From HXMU1420-2 sp040830545 (lineage in GTDB: Bacteria; Pseudomonadota; Alphaproteobacteria; Rhodobacterales; Rhodobacteraceae): DNA of 64,000 bases. Both the position numbers and the translations under genes were made by a program. The notes beneath the pieces were generated by a model. It was not told the origin of the DNA and did not search any database. It saw only the letters and a program-made list of their open reading frames with translations. Position 1 is the first letter of the stretch. Each line of letters starts with the position of its first letter. Positions 42,567 through 50,670 of the stretch are shown piece by piece. The stretch spans positions 62,001 to 126,000 of the forward strand of contig JBFOMB010000030.1 in the NCBI GenBank assembly GCA_040830545.1. The letters run 5' to 3'.

Positions 42567-42607
42567 ACAAACCTCTTGTGCAGTATCTGGTTTGCCCGAC
42601 CCAGTGA

Positions 42608-43381
42608 TCAAGCGGGGATTGCCGCCCGGTAGCCTTCAAAGGTCACATTGTTGGCAACATGGCGGGCCTGCGCCTCAACAGTGGGCGATTTCACCGTCCA
42701 GCACAGGATTGGCACGCCTTGCGCCTTCAATTCGTGCACACGGGGACGATCCAAATCGTGCACATTGTGGCTGATGAAACTGGAACCGGTTCGGTCGAAA
42801 TCCGGGATGGCACGTAGATGTGCACGAGTTTCCGCTTTGAGCGGCCATTCGTCCGATTCATAGGAATCAGTGACCAGACCGTGGGGCAGTTGTGGGGCCA
42901 ACCGGGCCAGTTCCGCCACGCAATGTGGGTTGAAGGACATCAACGCTACGGGGCCGGTGTACCCGGTCAGTGCCTCCAGGGCCGCCTGTTCCAACGCGCC
43001 CGTGTTGGGACCCATGGCACCATCCTGATCCTTGAATTCGATCAGCAGCGGCACGCGACCCGCGACGAGCTCCAGAACCTCGGACAGTGAAGGCATGCCC
43101 GCACCGTCCCCGTGCAGCAGAGGAACGGCTTGCAGGTCCGACAGATTGCGCTGCCGAACCGCACCCGACACGCCGGTCAGACGCCCCAGGTCATAGTCGT
43201 GAAACACAACCGCGTGCCCGTCCGCCGACAGTTGCAGGTCAATTTCGATCCCATAGCCAGCGGCCACCGCCGCGTCGATCGCGGCGATGCTGTTTTCCGG
43301 ACGTCCATCGTTCACATCATGTAGGGCACGATGTGCGAGGGGCGTCCGCAGAAAACACTCAGGCAGGGCCGGGCCCGTCAT
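42608..43381 (-). CDS. Glycerophosphodiester phosphodiesterase family protein
   Basis: The 257-residue TIM-barrel enzyme has AHRALHDVNDGRPENS with the first catalytic His and Arg, the metal-binding EIDLQLSADGHAVVFHD with the second His, and LIEFKDQ. It hydrolyses glycerophosphodiesters to glycerol-3-phosphate and alcohol. No signal peptide, so it is a cytosolic UgpQ-like form. The ATG overlaps the RidA stop by 4 bases. Confidence 0.92.
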   Translation of the reverse strand: MTGPALPECFLRTPLAHRALHDVNDGRPENSIAAIDAAVAAGYGIEIDLQLSADGHAVVFHDYDLGRLTGVSGAVRQRNLSDLQAVPLLHGDGAGMPSLSEVLELVAGRVPLLIEFKDQDGAMGPNTGALEQAALEALTGYTGPVALMSFNPHCVAELARLAPQLPHGLVTDSYESDEWPLKAETRAHLRAIPDFDRTGSSFISHNVHDLDRPRVHELKAQGVPILCWTVKSPTVEAQARHVANNVTFEGYRAAIPA

Positions 43382-43836
43382 CGGATTTGGAAGATGCCTT
43401 CGATCTCGACCGCAACGCCGCGCGGCAACGCGCCTGCGGACACGGCAGAACGGGAATGGCGACCCGCGTCACCCAGTGCCTCGACCAGGAAGTCAGAGCA
43501 GCCATTGATCACCTCGGGCTGATCCGCGAAGTCGGGGGCAGAGTTGACGAAACCGGTCAGTTTCACCACCCGCACCAGACGGGACAGATCACCGTCACAC
43601 GCGGCCTTCACCTGGCTCAGCAGGCTGATGCCACAGGTGCGCGCCGCGGCGGCGCCAGCCGCCACGTCCATGTCTTCACCCACCTTGCCCGTGATCAGAC
43701 CATCGGCGTTCTGGGAAATCTGGCCGGACACAAACAGGATGTCGCCAACCTGTACGTAGGGCACATAATTTGCTGCTGGTGCAGGCGGGGTCGACAGTGA
43801 AATGCCCATCTCGGCCAGACGTTCGTCGATACTCAT
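43378..43836 (-). CDS. RidA (YjgF/YER057c) family protein
   Basis: The 152-residue protein is of the longer Rid subfamily: VQVGDILFVSGQISQ, AAARTCGISLLSQVKA, VVKLTGFVNSAPDFADQPEVINGCSDFL and GRHSRSAVSAGALPRGVAVEIEGIF, where the Arg of GRHSRSAV corresponds to the enamine-deaminase Arg of RidA. Rid proteins hydrolyse reactive enamine/imine intermediates; the physiological substrate of this type is open. First gene of the four-gene series down to phhB. Confidence 0.9.
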   Translation of the reverse strand: MSIDERLAEMGISLSTPPAPAANYVPYVQVGDILFVSGQISQNADGLITGKVGEDMDVAAGAAAARTCGISLLSQVKAACDGDLSRLVRVVKLTGFVNSAPDFADQPEVINGCSDFLVEALGDAGRHSRSAVSAGALPRGVAVEIEGIFQIR

Positions 43837-43914
43837 TTCGGGATCTCCGTTTTGATGTCGCGCGGACGCTACTCTGCGCGACAGGAATACAAAAGCCCCT
43901 ACATGTGCCTTGGT

Positions 43915-45216
43915 TCAGCTTTCCCGGAACGCTTTTGTGAAGTAATCCGCCAGCGGTTTCACGAGGTAGGCCATGGGCGACCGGTCATCCGTGCGAATGA
44001 ACGCCTCTACCGGCATGCCGGGGATCAGGACGGTGCCTTCGGGCAGTTTGTCGGTCTCACCTTCGTTCAGGGTGATTTCCGCGCGGTAGTACGACACGCT
44101 GCTGGTTTCATCCTCGAACGCGTCGGCGGAAATCTGAACGACCTGACCGTATAGTTCCGGCGTCTGGCGCTGGTCGAGTGCTGAGAAGCGCAGGATCACC
44201 TCCTGCCCCATATGCAACTGGTCGATATGAATCGGTTCGACGCGGGCGGCGATGACCAGCGGGCGGTCCTGCGGCACCAGATACAGCACCGGATCAGCGG
44301 GCCGGATCACGCTGCGAGGGGTGTGCACGGTCAGACCGTAGACAATGCCCGATACCGGTGCCTTGATGTCCAGACGGTTCAATTGTTCCATAAGCGAACG
44401 GCGTTGTTCCGCCAGTTCCAGTTCCCGATAGCGCAGGTCGCGCAGGCGGGTGATCGCATCCTCGCGGCGGCTGGTGCCCATTTGAATGATTTCGATGTCG
44501 ATTTCGGTGATACGCGCCTCGGCCTCGGCCTCGCTGGCGGTCAACTCACCGATGGTGCCGTTCAGGTTGGCCTGTTCGCGCCGCAGGCTCAGCACGCGGG
44601 ACGCTTGTGCCAGCCCCTTGTCCAGCAGGCTTTGCTGGCTTTCCAACTCGCTTTCGATCAACTCCAGCTGCTGCGCCAGTGACGCTTGCTGCGCGTTGAT
44701 CCCGACAATCTGGTTTTCCATCTGCTCGCGTTGCTTTTTCAGCTGCTCGATCTCGCGTTCGGTGGATTCCTGCCGCGCGTGATAAAGCCGCTCCTGACCC
44801 GCCACCAACCCGGCGACGTCCGGGTTCTGCGCCGCAGCTGTAAGCAATTCGTCGTCGAACACCAATGTGTCCTGCTCGTCCCGCTCGGCTTCCAACCGGC
44901 CCCGGCGGGCCATCAGTTCGAACAGCTGGCCTTCGACGATCAGCAGTTCCGAAGACAGCAGTTCCGCGTCCAACCTGATCAGCGTCGCGCCCAGTTCGAC
45001 GGTGTCGCCTTCGTCCACCAGGATTTCATCCACAACGCCGCCAGCCAGATGCTGGACGATCTGGCGGTTACGGTCGACCTCGATCCGGCCAGAGGACACG
45101 ATGGCCCCGGCAATAGAGGATTGGAATGCCCAGGTCCCGAATCCGCCGACCAGAATAGCCAGCGTGATGAAACCGATGATCAAAGGCACACGGGCCGATG
45201 TAGGTGCGCCGGTCAT
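43915..45216 (-). CDS. HlyD family type I secretion adaptor
   Basis: The 433-residue membrane fusion protein has one N-terminal helix (about 13-35), a lipoyl-like segment IVSSGRIEVDRNRQIVQHLAGGVVDEILV, two long coiled-coil stretches (about 95-290, rich in E, Q and L), and the C-terminal beta-barrel with IKAPVSGIVYGLTVHT and PGMPVEAFIRT. It links the inner-membrane ABC exporter to an outer-membrane TolC channel. It overlaps the ABC gene by 4 bases. Confidence 0.92.
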   Translation of the reverse strand: MTGAPTSARVPLIIGFITLAILVGGFGTWAFQSSIAGAIVSSGRIEVDRNRQIVQHLAGGVVDEILVDEGDTVELGATLIRLDAELLSSELLIVEGQLFELMARRGRLEAERDEQDTLVFDDELLTAAAQNPDVAGLVAGQERLYHARQESTEREIEQLKKQREQMENQIVGINAQQASLAQQLELIESELESQQSLLDKGLAQASRVLSLRREQANLNGTIGELTASEAEAEARITEIDIEIIQMGTSRREDAITRLRDLRYRELELAEQRRSLMEQLNRLDIKAPVSGIVYGLTVHTPRSVIRPADPVLYLVPQDRPLVIAARVEPIHIDQLHMGQEVILRFSALDQRQTPELYGQVVQISADAFEDETSSVSYYRAEITLNEGETDKLPEGTVLIPGMPVEAFIRTDDRSPMAYLVKPLADYFTKAFRES

Positions 45217-46946
45217 TGCACGCCTCCCATGGATGCCGCTTTGCGGATGGTTTGGTGGTTGCGCACGGTTTCTTTCAAAACCTCTTCTTTCGGTCCGAAG
45301 GCCGCCCGCGCCCCGTTGTCCAGCACAAGCAGCGTATCACATTCCTGAATGGCGGCGGGCCGGTGCGCCATGATAAGCACCGATTTCCCGGCAGCCTTCA
45401 GATCGCAAATTGCCCGGTTCAGTGCGGCAGAGCCTTCGTTGTCGAGGTTGGAGTTTGGTTCATCCAAAATCACCACGACGGGGTCACCAAACAACGCCCG
45501 CGCCAGCCCGATACGTTGCATCTGGCCGCCGGACAAGCGGCCTCCGCCAGCCGTAATCCACGTGTCATAGCCGTCCGGCAATTCGACAATCATGTCATGT
45601 GCATCAGCCATCTTTGCAGCGGCCACAACCTTCTCTGCGTCAGGCTGATCGGCCAGTTTGGCAATGTTCTGCGCGATGGTGCCATCAAACAGCTGCACCC
45701 GTTGCGGCAGGTAACCGATATGCTGGCCCAGCACGTCCGGTTCGTATTGATCCAGCGATGCGCCATCCAACCGCACAGTCCCGCCTGCCGGACGCCAGAC
45801 GCCGGTCAGGGCGCGAGCGAGGGTCGATTTGCCAGCGGCAGAAGGACCAATCACCCCGACCGCCTGACCCGGTTGCACCTCGAAACTCACATTTTTGAGC
45901 GAAGCACGTTTTTCACCGGGCGGCAGCACGGTCAGCGCCTGCGCCGTCAGTTTAGCCTTGGGTTTGGGCAGGCTGGTGCGCTGCTGTTCCGGCGGCACTT
46001 CGGCCAGCAGTTCGGCCAGGTTCGACCAGCCCTGCGAAGCGCGTTGCACCATGGCCCATTGGCCAATCGCCAGTTCAACCGGCGCCAAAGCGCGACCCAG
46101 CAGGATGGAGGCGGCGATCATCGCGCCCGGCGTGACTTCGTTGTTCAGCACCAGATAGGCCCCAAGGCCCAGCATGGCCGATTGCAGGAACAGGCGCAGC
46201 GTTTTGCTGAGCGTTAGGAAGGACCCTGACACGTCACCTGCTGCCACGGCCTCGCCCAGTGAGACGCGGCGTGCGGCCAGCCAGCGCTGGAACGCCGCCC
46301 CGCGCATGCCCATGCTTTGCACCATCTCGGCCTCGTTGCGGATTTCTTCCGCCATCAGCGAGGCCTTGTGCGCGGAGGCATTGGCCTGTCGGGAAGGTCT
46401 CCGGGAAAACGCCTGATTGAGGATTGTGACCAGGACCAGGATACAGCCACCCACGAGTGCCAGCAGCCCCAGCCAGGGGTGGAACAGCGCGATGCCGGCG
46501 AGGAAGATGGGCGTCCAGGGAATGTCAAACACTGCCATCAGTACCGGCGCACCAATCAGGCGCTGGACAGATTCCAGATCGGCCAGCCCGGTCTGCGCCT
46601 TCGGGTCCTGCCCAACGGCAGACCGACGAATAACCGCATCAAACACACGTTGATCCAGCGTTGACTGAAACCGCGCCCCGGCCCGGCCCATGATCCGGCC
46701 CCGCGCATAATCGAGGACGCCCATGGTCCCGTATAGAAAGGCGACCAGCAGCGTCAGCGCGATCAAGGTTTCAACAGAACGGCTGCCCAGCACACGGTCA
46801 TAGACCTGCAACATGTAAAGCGGACCGGTCAGCATCAGCAGGTTGGCGAAAAAGCTGAAAAGCCCGACCGCCCAGTACAATCCACGGCTTTGCCTACGAG
46901 CATGACGTAGCTCATCAACGCCGGGTGGGATAGGATGTGGTGTCAT
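45213..46946 (-). CDS. Type I secretion system permease/ATPase (PrtD/HasD type)
   Basis: The 577-residue half-transporter has about six membrane helices (residues 20-305) without an N-terminal C39 peptidase, then an ABC domain with Walker A GPSAAGKST, Q-loop LPQRVQLFDG, signature LSGGQMQRIGLARAL, Walker B VVILDEPNS and the switch His in MAHRP. This is the PrtD/HasD class that exports RTX-type proteins with C-terminal signals. I use the ATG at 46946; a TTG two codons earlier is also possible and no clear ribosome site is visible. No substrate gene is adjacent. Confidence 0.92.
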   Translation of the reverse strand: MTPHPIPPGVDELRHARRQSRGLYWAVGLFSFFANLLMLTGPLYMLQVYDRVLGSRSVETLIALTLLVAFLYGTMGVLDYARGRIMGRAGARFQSTLDQRVFDAVIRRSAVGQDPKAQTGLADLESVQRLIGAPVLMAVFDIPWTPIFLAGIALFHPWLGLLALVGGCILVLVTILNQAFSRRPSRQANASAHKASLMAEEIRNEAEMVQSMGMRGAAFQRWLAARRVSLGEAVAAGDVSGSFLTLSKTLRLFLQSAMLGLGAYLVLNNEVTPGAMIAASILLGRALAPVELAIGQWAMVQRASQGWSNLAELLAEVPPEQQRTSLPKPKAKLTAQALTVLPPGEKRASLKNVSFEVQPGQAVGVIGPSAAGKSTLARALTGVWRPAGGTVRLDGASLDQYEPDVLGQHIGYLPQRVQLFDGTIAQNIAKLADQPDAEKVVAAAKMADAHDMIVELPDGYDTWITAGGGRLSGGQMQRIGLARALFGDPVVVILDEPNSNLDNEGSAALNRAICDLKAAGKSVLIMAHRPAAIQECDTLLVLDNGARAAFGPKEEVLKETVRNHQTIRKAASMGGVQ

Positions 46947-47085
46947 GATCAATTGAATGCGCTATAGCCTAAGTGTCTGAGTCGTTTTAGCCACTGTTAA
47001 GCCAGGACAACAGACCGCGGGTTTAACATCGGCCATATTTTGACTATGTGGCAATAACTTTGAGAATGCGGCGGGGGCCGACACG

Positions 47086-47913
47086 TTGAGGCAGTTCATA
47101 GCTACGGTGGGGCACAGTTTGCGTGCAGCAACCACCTACATTTCCGGGCGGTCCGTATTGATTTCGCTGGTTTTGGCGACGACCGTTGTCTCGGGTTGCG
47201 CCACGCGCAAAGGCGCGGAATTGGCCCCGGGCGAGGTGTTTGACCCCTACGAAAACATTAACCGTGGCACTCATGCGTTCAATCTGGGTGTGGACCGTTT
47301 GCTGTTCCGGCCTGCGGCCATCGGCTACACGAACTTCGTTCCTGACCCGATCGAGGACAGCTTCAACTCTTTCGCGCGGAATATTGCCGAACCGGGCGAT
47401 TTCGTGAACCTGACGCTGCAGGGGCGGTTTGACATGGCGGCTATTTCGCTGTTCCGCTTTGTCCTGAACACAACGGTCGGTTTTGCGGGTTTGGCGGATC
47501 CGGCGACGGACTGGGGTATCCCGGAAACAGATACGGATTTTGGTGAAACCCTGCACGCCTGGGGCTTTGGTGAAGGGGCCTATGTCGAATTGCCGTTTTA
47601 TGGGCCGTCTACCGCGCGCGATGCCGTGGGTGTGATTGGCGATCTGTTCACCAGCCCGCTGTCGTTTGCATTCACACGTCCACTGGAAAATCCGGGTCTC
47701 TATGCCGAGATTGTCGAACGGTTGAGTGACCGTGGCCGATTCTCGGATACGGTCGATTCGATTTTGTACGAAAGTGCAGACAGTTACGCGCAGGCGCGCC
47801 TGATCTATCTGCAAAATCGCCGCTTCGAACTGGAGGGGGATGACTCCAGTGCCTATGTAGACCCGTATGACGATCCGTATGGAGACATTTATGAGGATCC
47901 CTATGCAGAGTGA
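47086..47913 (+). CDS. mlaA: MlaA (VacJ) outer-membrane lipid-transport lipoprotein, TTG start
   Basis: MlaA removes mislocalised phospholipids from the outer leaflet of the outer membrane and passes them to MlaC. The 275-residue product has a signal with a lipobox (VVSGC, Cys at about residue 38), DPYENINRGTHAFN, and the conserved NRF/PQ-like core VLNTTVGFAGLADPATDWG with GPSTARDAVG. The C-terminus is acidic. The only reasonable starts in frame are TTG at 47086 or GTG at 47107; the exact one is unsure. mlaC follows with an 11-base overlap. Confidence 0.9.
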   Translation: MRQFIATVGHSLRAATTYISGRSVLISLVLATTVVSGCATRKGAELAPGEVFDPYENINRGTHAFNLGVDRLLFRPAAIGYTNFVPDPIEDSFNSFARNIAEPGDFVNLTLQGRFDMAAISLFRFVLNTTVGFAGLADPATDWGIPETDTDFGETLHAWGFGEGAYVELPFYGPSTARDAVGVIGDLFTSPLSFAFTRPLENPGLYAEIVERLSDRGRFSDTVDSILYESADSYAQARLIYLQNRRFELEGDDSSAYVDPYDDPYGDIYEDPYAE

Positions 47914-48520
47914 CGCCCCCAACCGCCGAGCATTTCTGACCACTGTTGCTTCGGCAGCATTGATCGCTGTGGCCCCATTGCCCGCCTTCGCGCTAACTGA
48001 GGGGCAGGCGAAGTCGCTGGTCGAAGCTTTGGTCAACGACATCAACAAGATCATTGCATCCGGTAAATCGGAAAACGCGATGATCCGGGATTTCGAACGG
48101 CTCTTTGTCAAATACGCGGATGTGCCGATCATGGCCCGCTATACTCTGGGTGCTGATGCGCGCAGTGCCAGCAAGGCACAGATGAATTCCTATGCCAAGG
48201 CGTTCCAGGGCTACATTGCCCGCAAGTACGGGCGTCGCTTCCGCGAATTCATTGGCGGGCGGCTGGAGTACAAATCCTCCCGCAAGATCAAGAACGGGTT
48301 CGAGGTGAAGAATGTGGCCTTCCTGAAAGGTCAGTCGCCGTTCGAGGTGACCTTCCTCGTGTCCGACCGGTCGGGCCGCAACAAGTTTTACAACATGTTT
48401 GTAGAAGGCGTGAACATGCTGCTGACGGAACGGACCGAAATCGGTGCGCTTCTGGATCAGCGCGGCGGTGATCTGAACCGTCTGATCAAGGATCTGCCGG
48501 GAGTTGGCGCCAGCTCCTGA
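47903..48520 (+). CDS. mlaC: MlaC family phospholipid-binding protein with Tat-like signal
   Basis: MlaC is the periplasmic shuttle of the Mla pathway. The 205-residue protein has an N-terminal NRRAFLTT twin-arginine motif followed by a hydrophobic stretch and cleavage near AFA-LT (residue 30), then the MlaC domain (about 40-200) with FVKYADVPIMARYTLG and a lipid-binding helical region. I selected the ATG at 47903 because GAGGAT lies six bases before it; two upstream ATGs would lie further into mlaA. MlaFED are not in the window. Confidence 0.9.
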   Translation: MQSDAPNRRAFLTTVASAALIAVAPLPAFALTEGQAKSLVEALVNDINKIIASGKSENAMIRDFERLFVKYADVPIMARYTLGADARSASKAQMNSYAKAFQGYIARKYGRRFREFIGGRLEYKSSRKIKNGFEVKNVAFLKGQSPFEVTFLVSDRSGRNKFYNMFVEGVNMLLTERTEIGALLDQRGGDLNRLIKDLPGVGASS

Positions 48521-48560
48521 CGCGGTTCGGACGATCCAGTCAAACCAAACACACCCGCAG

Positions 48561-48605
48561 CCCCGGACTTGATCCGGGGCCTCCTGGCGTTTGCTTGCAA
48601 ACGCC
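48561..48605. repeat. REP-like palindrome, copy 2, with adjacent hairpin
   Basis: CCCCGGA (48561-48567) and TCCGGGG (48573-48579) flank loop CTTGA, same design as the element at 40038-40058. A second perfect hairpin follows at once, GGCGTTTGC (48586-48594) and GCAAACGCC (48597-48605). The pair sits in the 122-base gap between convergent mlaC and pbpC and may also serve as terminator. Confidence 0.6.
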
Positions 48606-48642
48606 TGCCTCTCATCGAAACGAAACTTCCGTTGCAGCCGCT

Positions 48643-50670
48643 TTAATCCACCTCAACCGTCACCCGGTCGGATTGCCCTGCCGCATCAATCACCACAAAC
48701 GTCGCAAAACCCCGCCCCGGTGACGGCAGCTCGAACTCCCGCCGCCGCAGTCCGGTCGCCACCGGCTTGCCATCTGCCAGCACCGCAAACGGTGTCTGTC
48801 CGCCCCGCAGCTTCAGCGTGATTGTTCCGTCCGCCAGCGCCAAACGTGCGCCGGATGGGGGAAAGAACAGGTCGGGCGCATTTTCTGGCGGGGCCTGCAA
48901 TGCGTCACGCGGGCGGAACCGTTGCAGGGGGCGGGGCAATTCCGCTGAATTGACAATCAGGGTCGCTGGTGGCGGCGGTGGCATGCGGTCGAATTCAGGT
49001 TTCAGATGCCCGAACACGTCAAACAACAACGGCGCAGCCAGATCGCCACCAAAGGCCCCTGGCACCGGTGTTCCGTCAGGCCGACCGATCCAGATGCCTG
49101 CCACATGCGCGCCATCAAACCCAACCGCCCAGGTATCGCGGTGACCGTAACTCGTCCCGGTCTTGTAGGCCAGTGTGTTTGCAGGCGCGCCGGGCGGCGG
49201 GGCCAGCCCGCGCAAGGTGTCCATCACCTGCCAGGCTGCGACATCCGACATGATGCGCCGCGACAGGCCGGGGTCAGTTTCACCCTCTGCCCGCAACAGC
49301 GGAGCCTGTCCACTACCGGCCATCACGGCATACAGCTGTACCAGATCGCGGAGGGTGACGCCGACCCCGCCGAGTGCAATAGCCAGACCGGGCTTGCCCC
49401 CCGGCAGTTTCGGCGCTGCCCCCGCGTTTTCCAGTGCGTTCATCACGCGGGAAGGCCCCAATTCGCGGGTCAACTGCACGACAGGTGTGTTCAGCGACTG
49501 TTGCAAGGCGTCGCGAATCCGCAGATCGCCTCGAAATTCTCCGTCAAAGTTCTGCGGCGCATAGCCATTGTATTGCACGGGCCCGTCATGAATCACCGTC
49601 TGCGGATGGGCCAAACCCTGATCGAAGGCCATGCCGTAGATCAACGGCTTCAGCGTCGATCCCGGCGACCGGACGGCGCGGGTCATGTCGACAAACCCCT
49701 GCCGCCGTGCAGTGTCCGCATAGTCCGGCGATCCGATGGAAGCGAGGATGTCCCCGCTGCGGTAATCCGCAACGATAATGGCCACTGACACCCGTTGCCC
49801 GATCCGGTCGGCAGCGGCGCGCGCCAGTTTCTCCAGCCGCGCCTGCAACGCACCATCAAGCGTCAGGGCGTGAACCTGTCGATCTGGAGCCGTCCGACGG
49901 ATGTGATCCGCCTCATGTGCCGCGCGGCGGGGGAAGGGCGTCATCCGACGGGGCAGGGCGGCAGCGGCAGCCACCGCCACTGTTTCCGCGTCCAGATGGG
50001 TCATGCGCGCCAGCACGCGATCCCGCGCTGCACGCGCGGCGTCCATATGCCGATCCGGGCGGCGACTTTCCGGGCTTTGCGGCAGGGCAACCAACAGGGC
50101 GGCCTCGGACGGGGTCAGGCGGCGCGGTTCCTTGCCGAACCAACCCAGCGTTGCCGCTCTCACACCTTCCAGATTGCCACCAAAAGGCGCATGCAGAAGG
50201 TAGAGGTCCAGGATCTGATCTTTGGTCAGGTGCTGTTCCAGCGCCATGGCCAGCCGAACCTGACGCAGCTTCCCACGCCAACTGCCCGTGCCGGAATTTT
50301 CCAGCAGTCGCGCCACTTGCATTGTCAGGGTGGAGCCGCCCGAAACGGACCTGCCGTGGCGAACGGCCTGTGCCACCGCGCGACCCAATGCCAGAGGATC
50401 AACCCCCGCATGCTGGTGAAACCGCTTGTCCTCGTAACGGATCAGCATGTCCACATAGCCTGGATCAACCGCGCCGGGCGTCAGCCGCCAGCGCCCGTCT
50501 TCCACCGGGAAGACGCGCAGAAGATGGCCATCGCGGTCCCGCACCTCAACCGAGGTTTCGGCGAGCGTGGGTGGCAGAACCGTCTGATCCACCCAGCGGT
50601 CCAGACTGTCACGCGCCAGACCTGCGCTGAACAACAGCCCGGCGCAGAGGAAGAGCGGCCAGGCCCTCAT
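48643..50670 (-). CDS. pbpC: Penicillin-binding protein 1C
   Basis: PBP1C is a bifunctional peptidoglycan polymerase anchored in the inner membrane. The 675-residue protein has an N-terminal membrane helix, a GT51 glycosyltransferase domain (YEDKRFHQHAGVDP, SGGSTLTMQVARLL, KLRQVRLAMALEQHLTKDQILDLYL), a transpeptidase domain with SxxK in SPGSTLKPL, SLN in SLNTPVV and KTGTSYGHRD, and a BiPBP C-terminal domain. The ATG at 50670 overlaps the alpha-2-macroglobulin stop by 4 bases. Confidence 0.95.
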   Translation of the reverse strand: MRAWPLFLCAGLLFSAGLARDSLDRWVDQTVLPPTLAETSVEVRDRDGHLLRVFPVEDGRWRLTPGAVDPGYVDMLIRYEDKRFHQHAGVDPLALGRAVAQAVRHGRSVSGGSTLTMQVARLLENSGTGSWRGKLRQVRLAMALEQHLTKDQILDLYLLHAPFGGNLEGVRAATLGWFGKEPRRLTPSEAALLVALPQSPESRRPDRHMDAARAARDRVLARMTHLDAETVAVAAAAALPRRMTPFPRRAAHEADHIRRTAPDRQVHALTLDGALQARLEKLARAAADRIGQRVSVAIIVADYRSGDILASIGSPDYADTARRQGFVDMTRAVRSPGSTLKPLIYGMAFDQGLAHPQTVIHDGPVQYNGYAPQNFDGEFRGDLRIRDALQQSLNTPVVQLTRELGPSRVMNALENAGAAPKLPGGKPGLAIALGGVGVTLRDLVQLYAVMAGSGQAPLLRAEGETDPGLSRRIMSDVAAWQVMDTLRGLAPPPGAPANTLAYKTGTSYGHRDTWAVGFDGAHVAGIWIGRPDGTPVPGAFGGDLAAPLLFDVFGHLKPEFDRMPPPPPATLIVNSAELPRPLQRFRPRDALQAPPENAPDLFFPPSGARLALADGTITLKLRGGQTPFAVLADGKPVATGLRRREFELPSPGRGFATFVVIDAAGQSDRVTVEVD

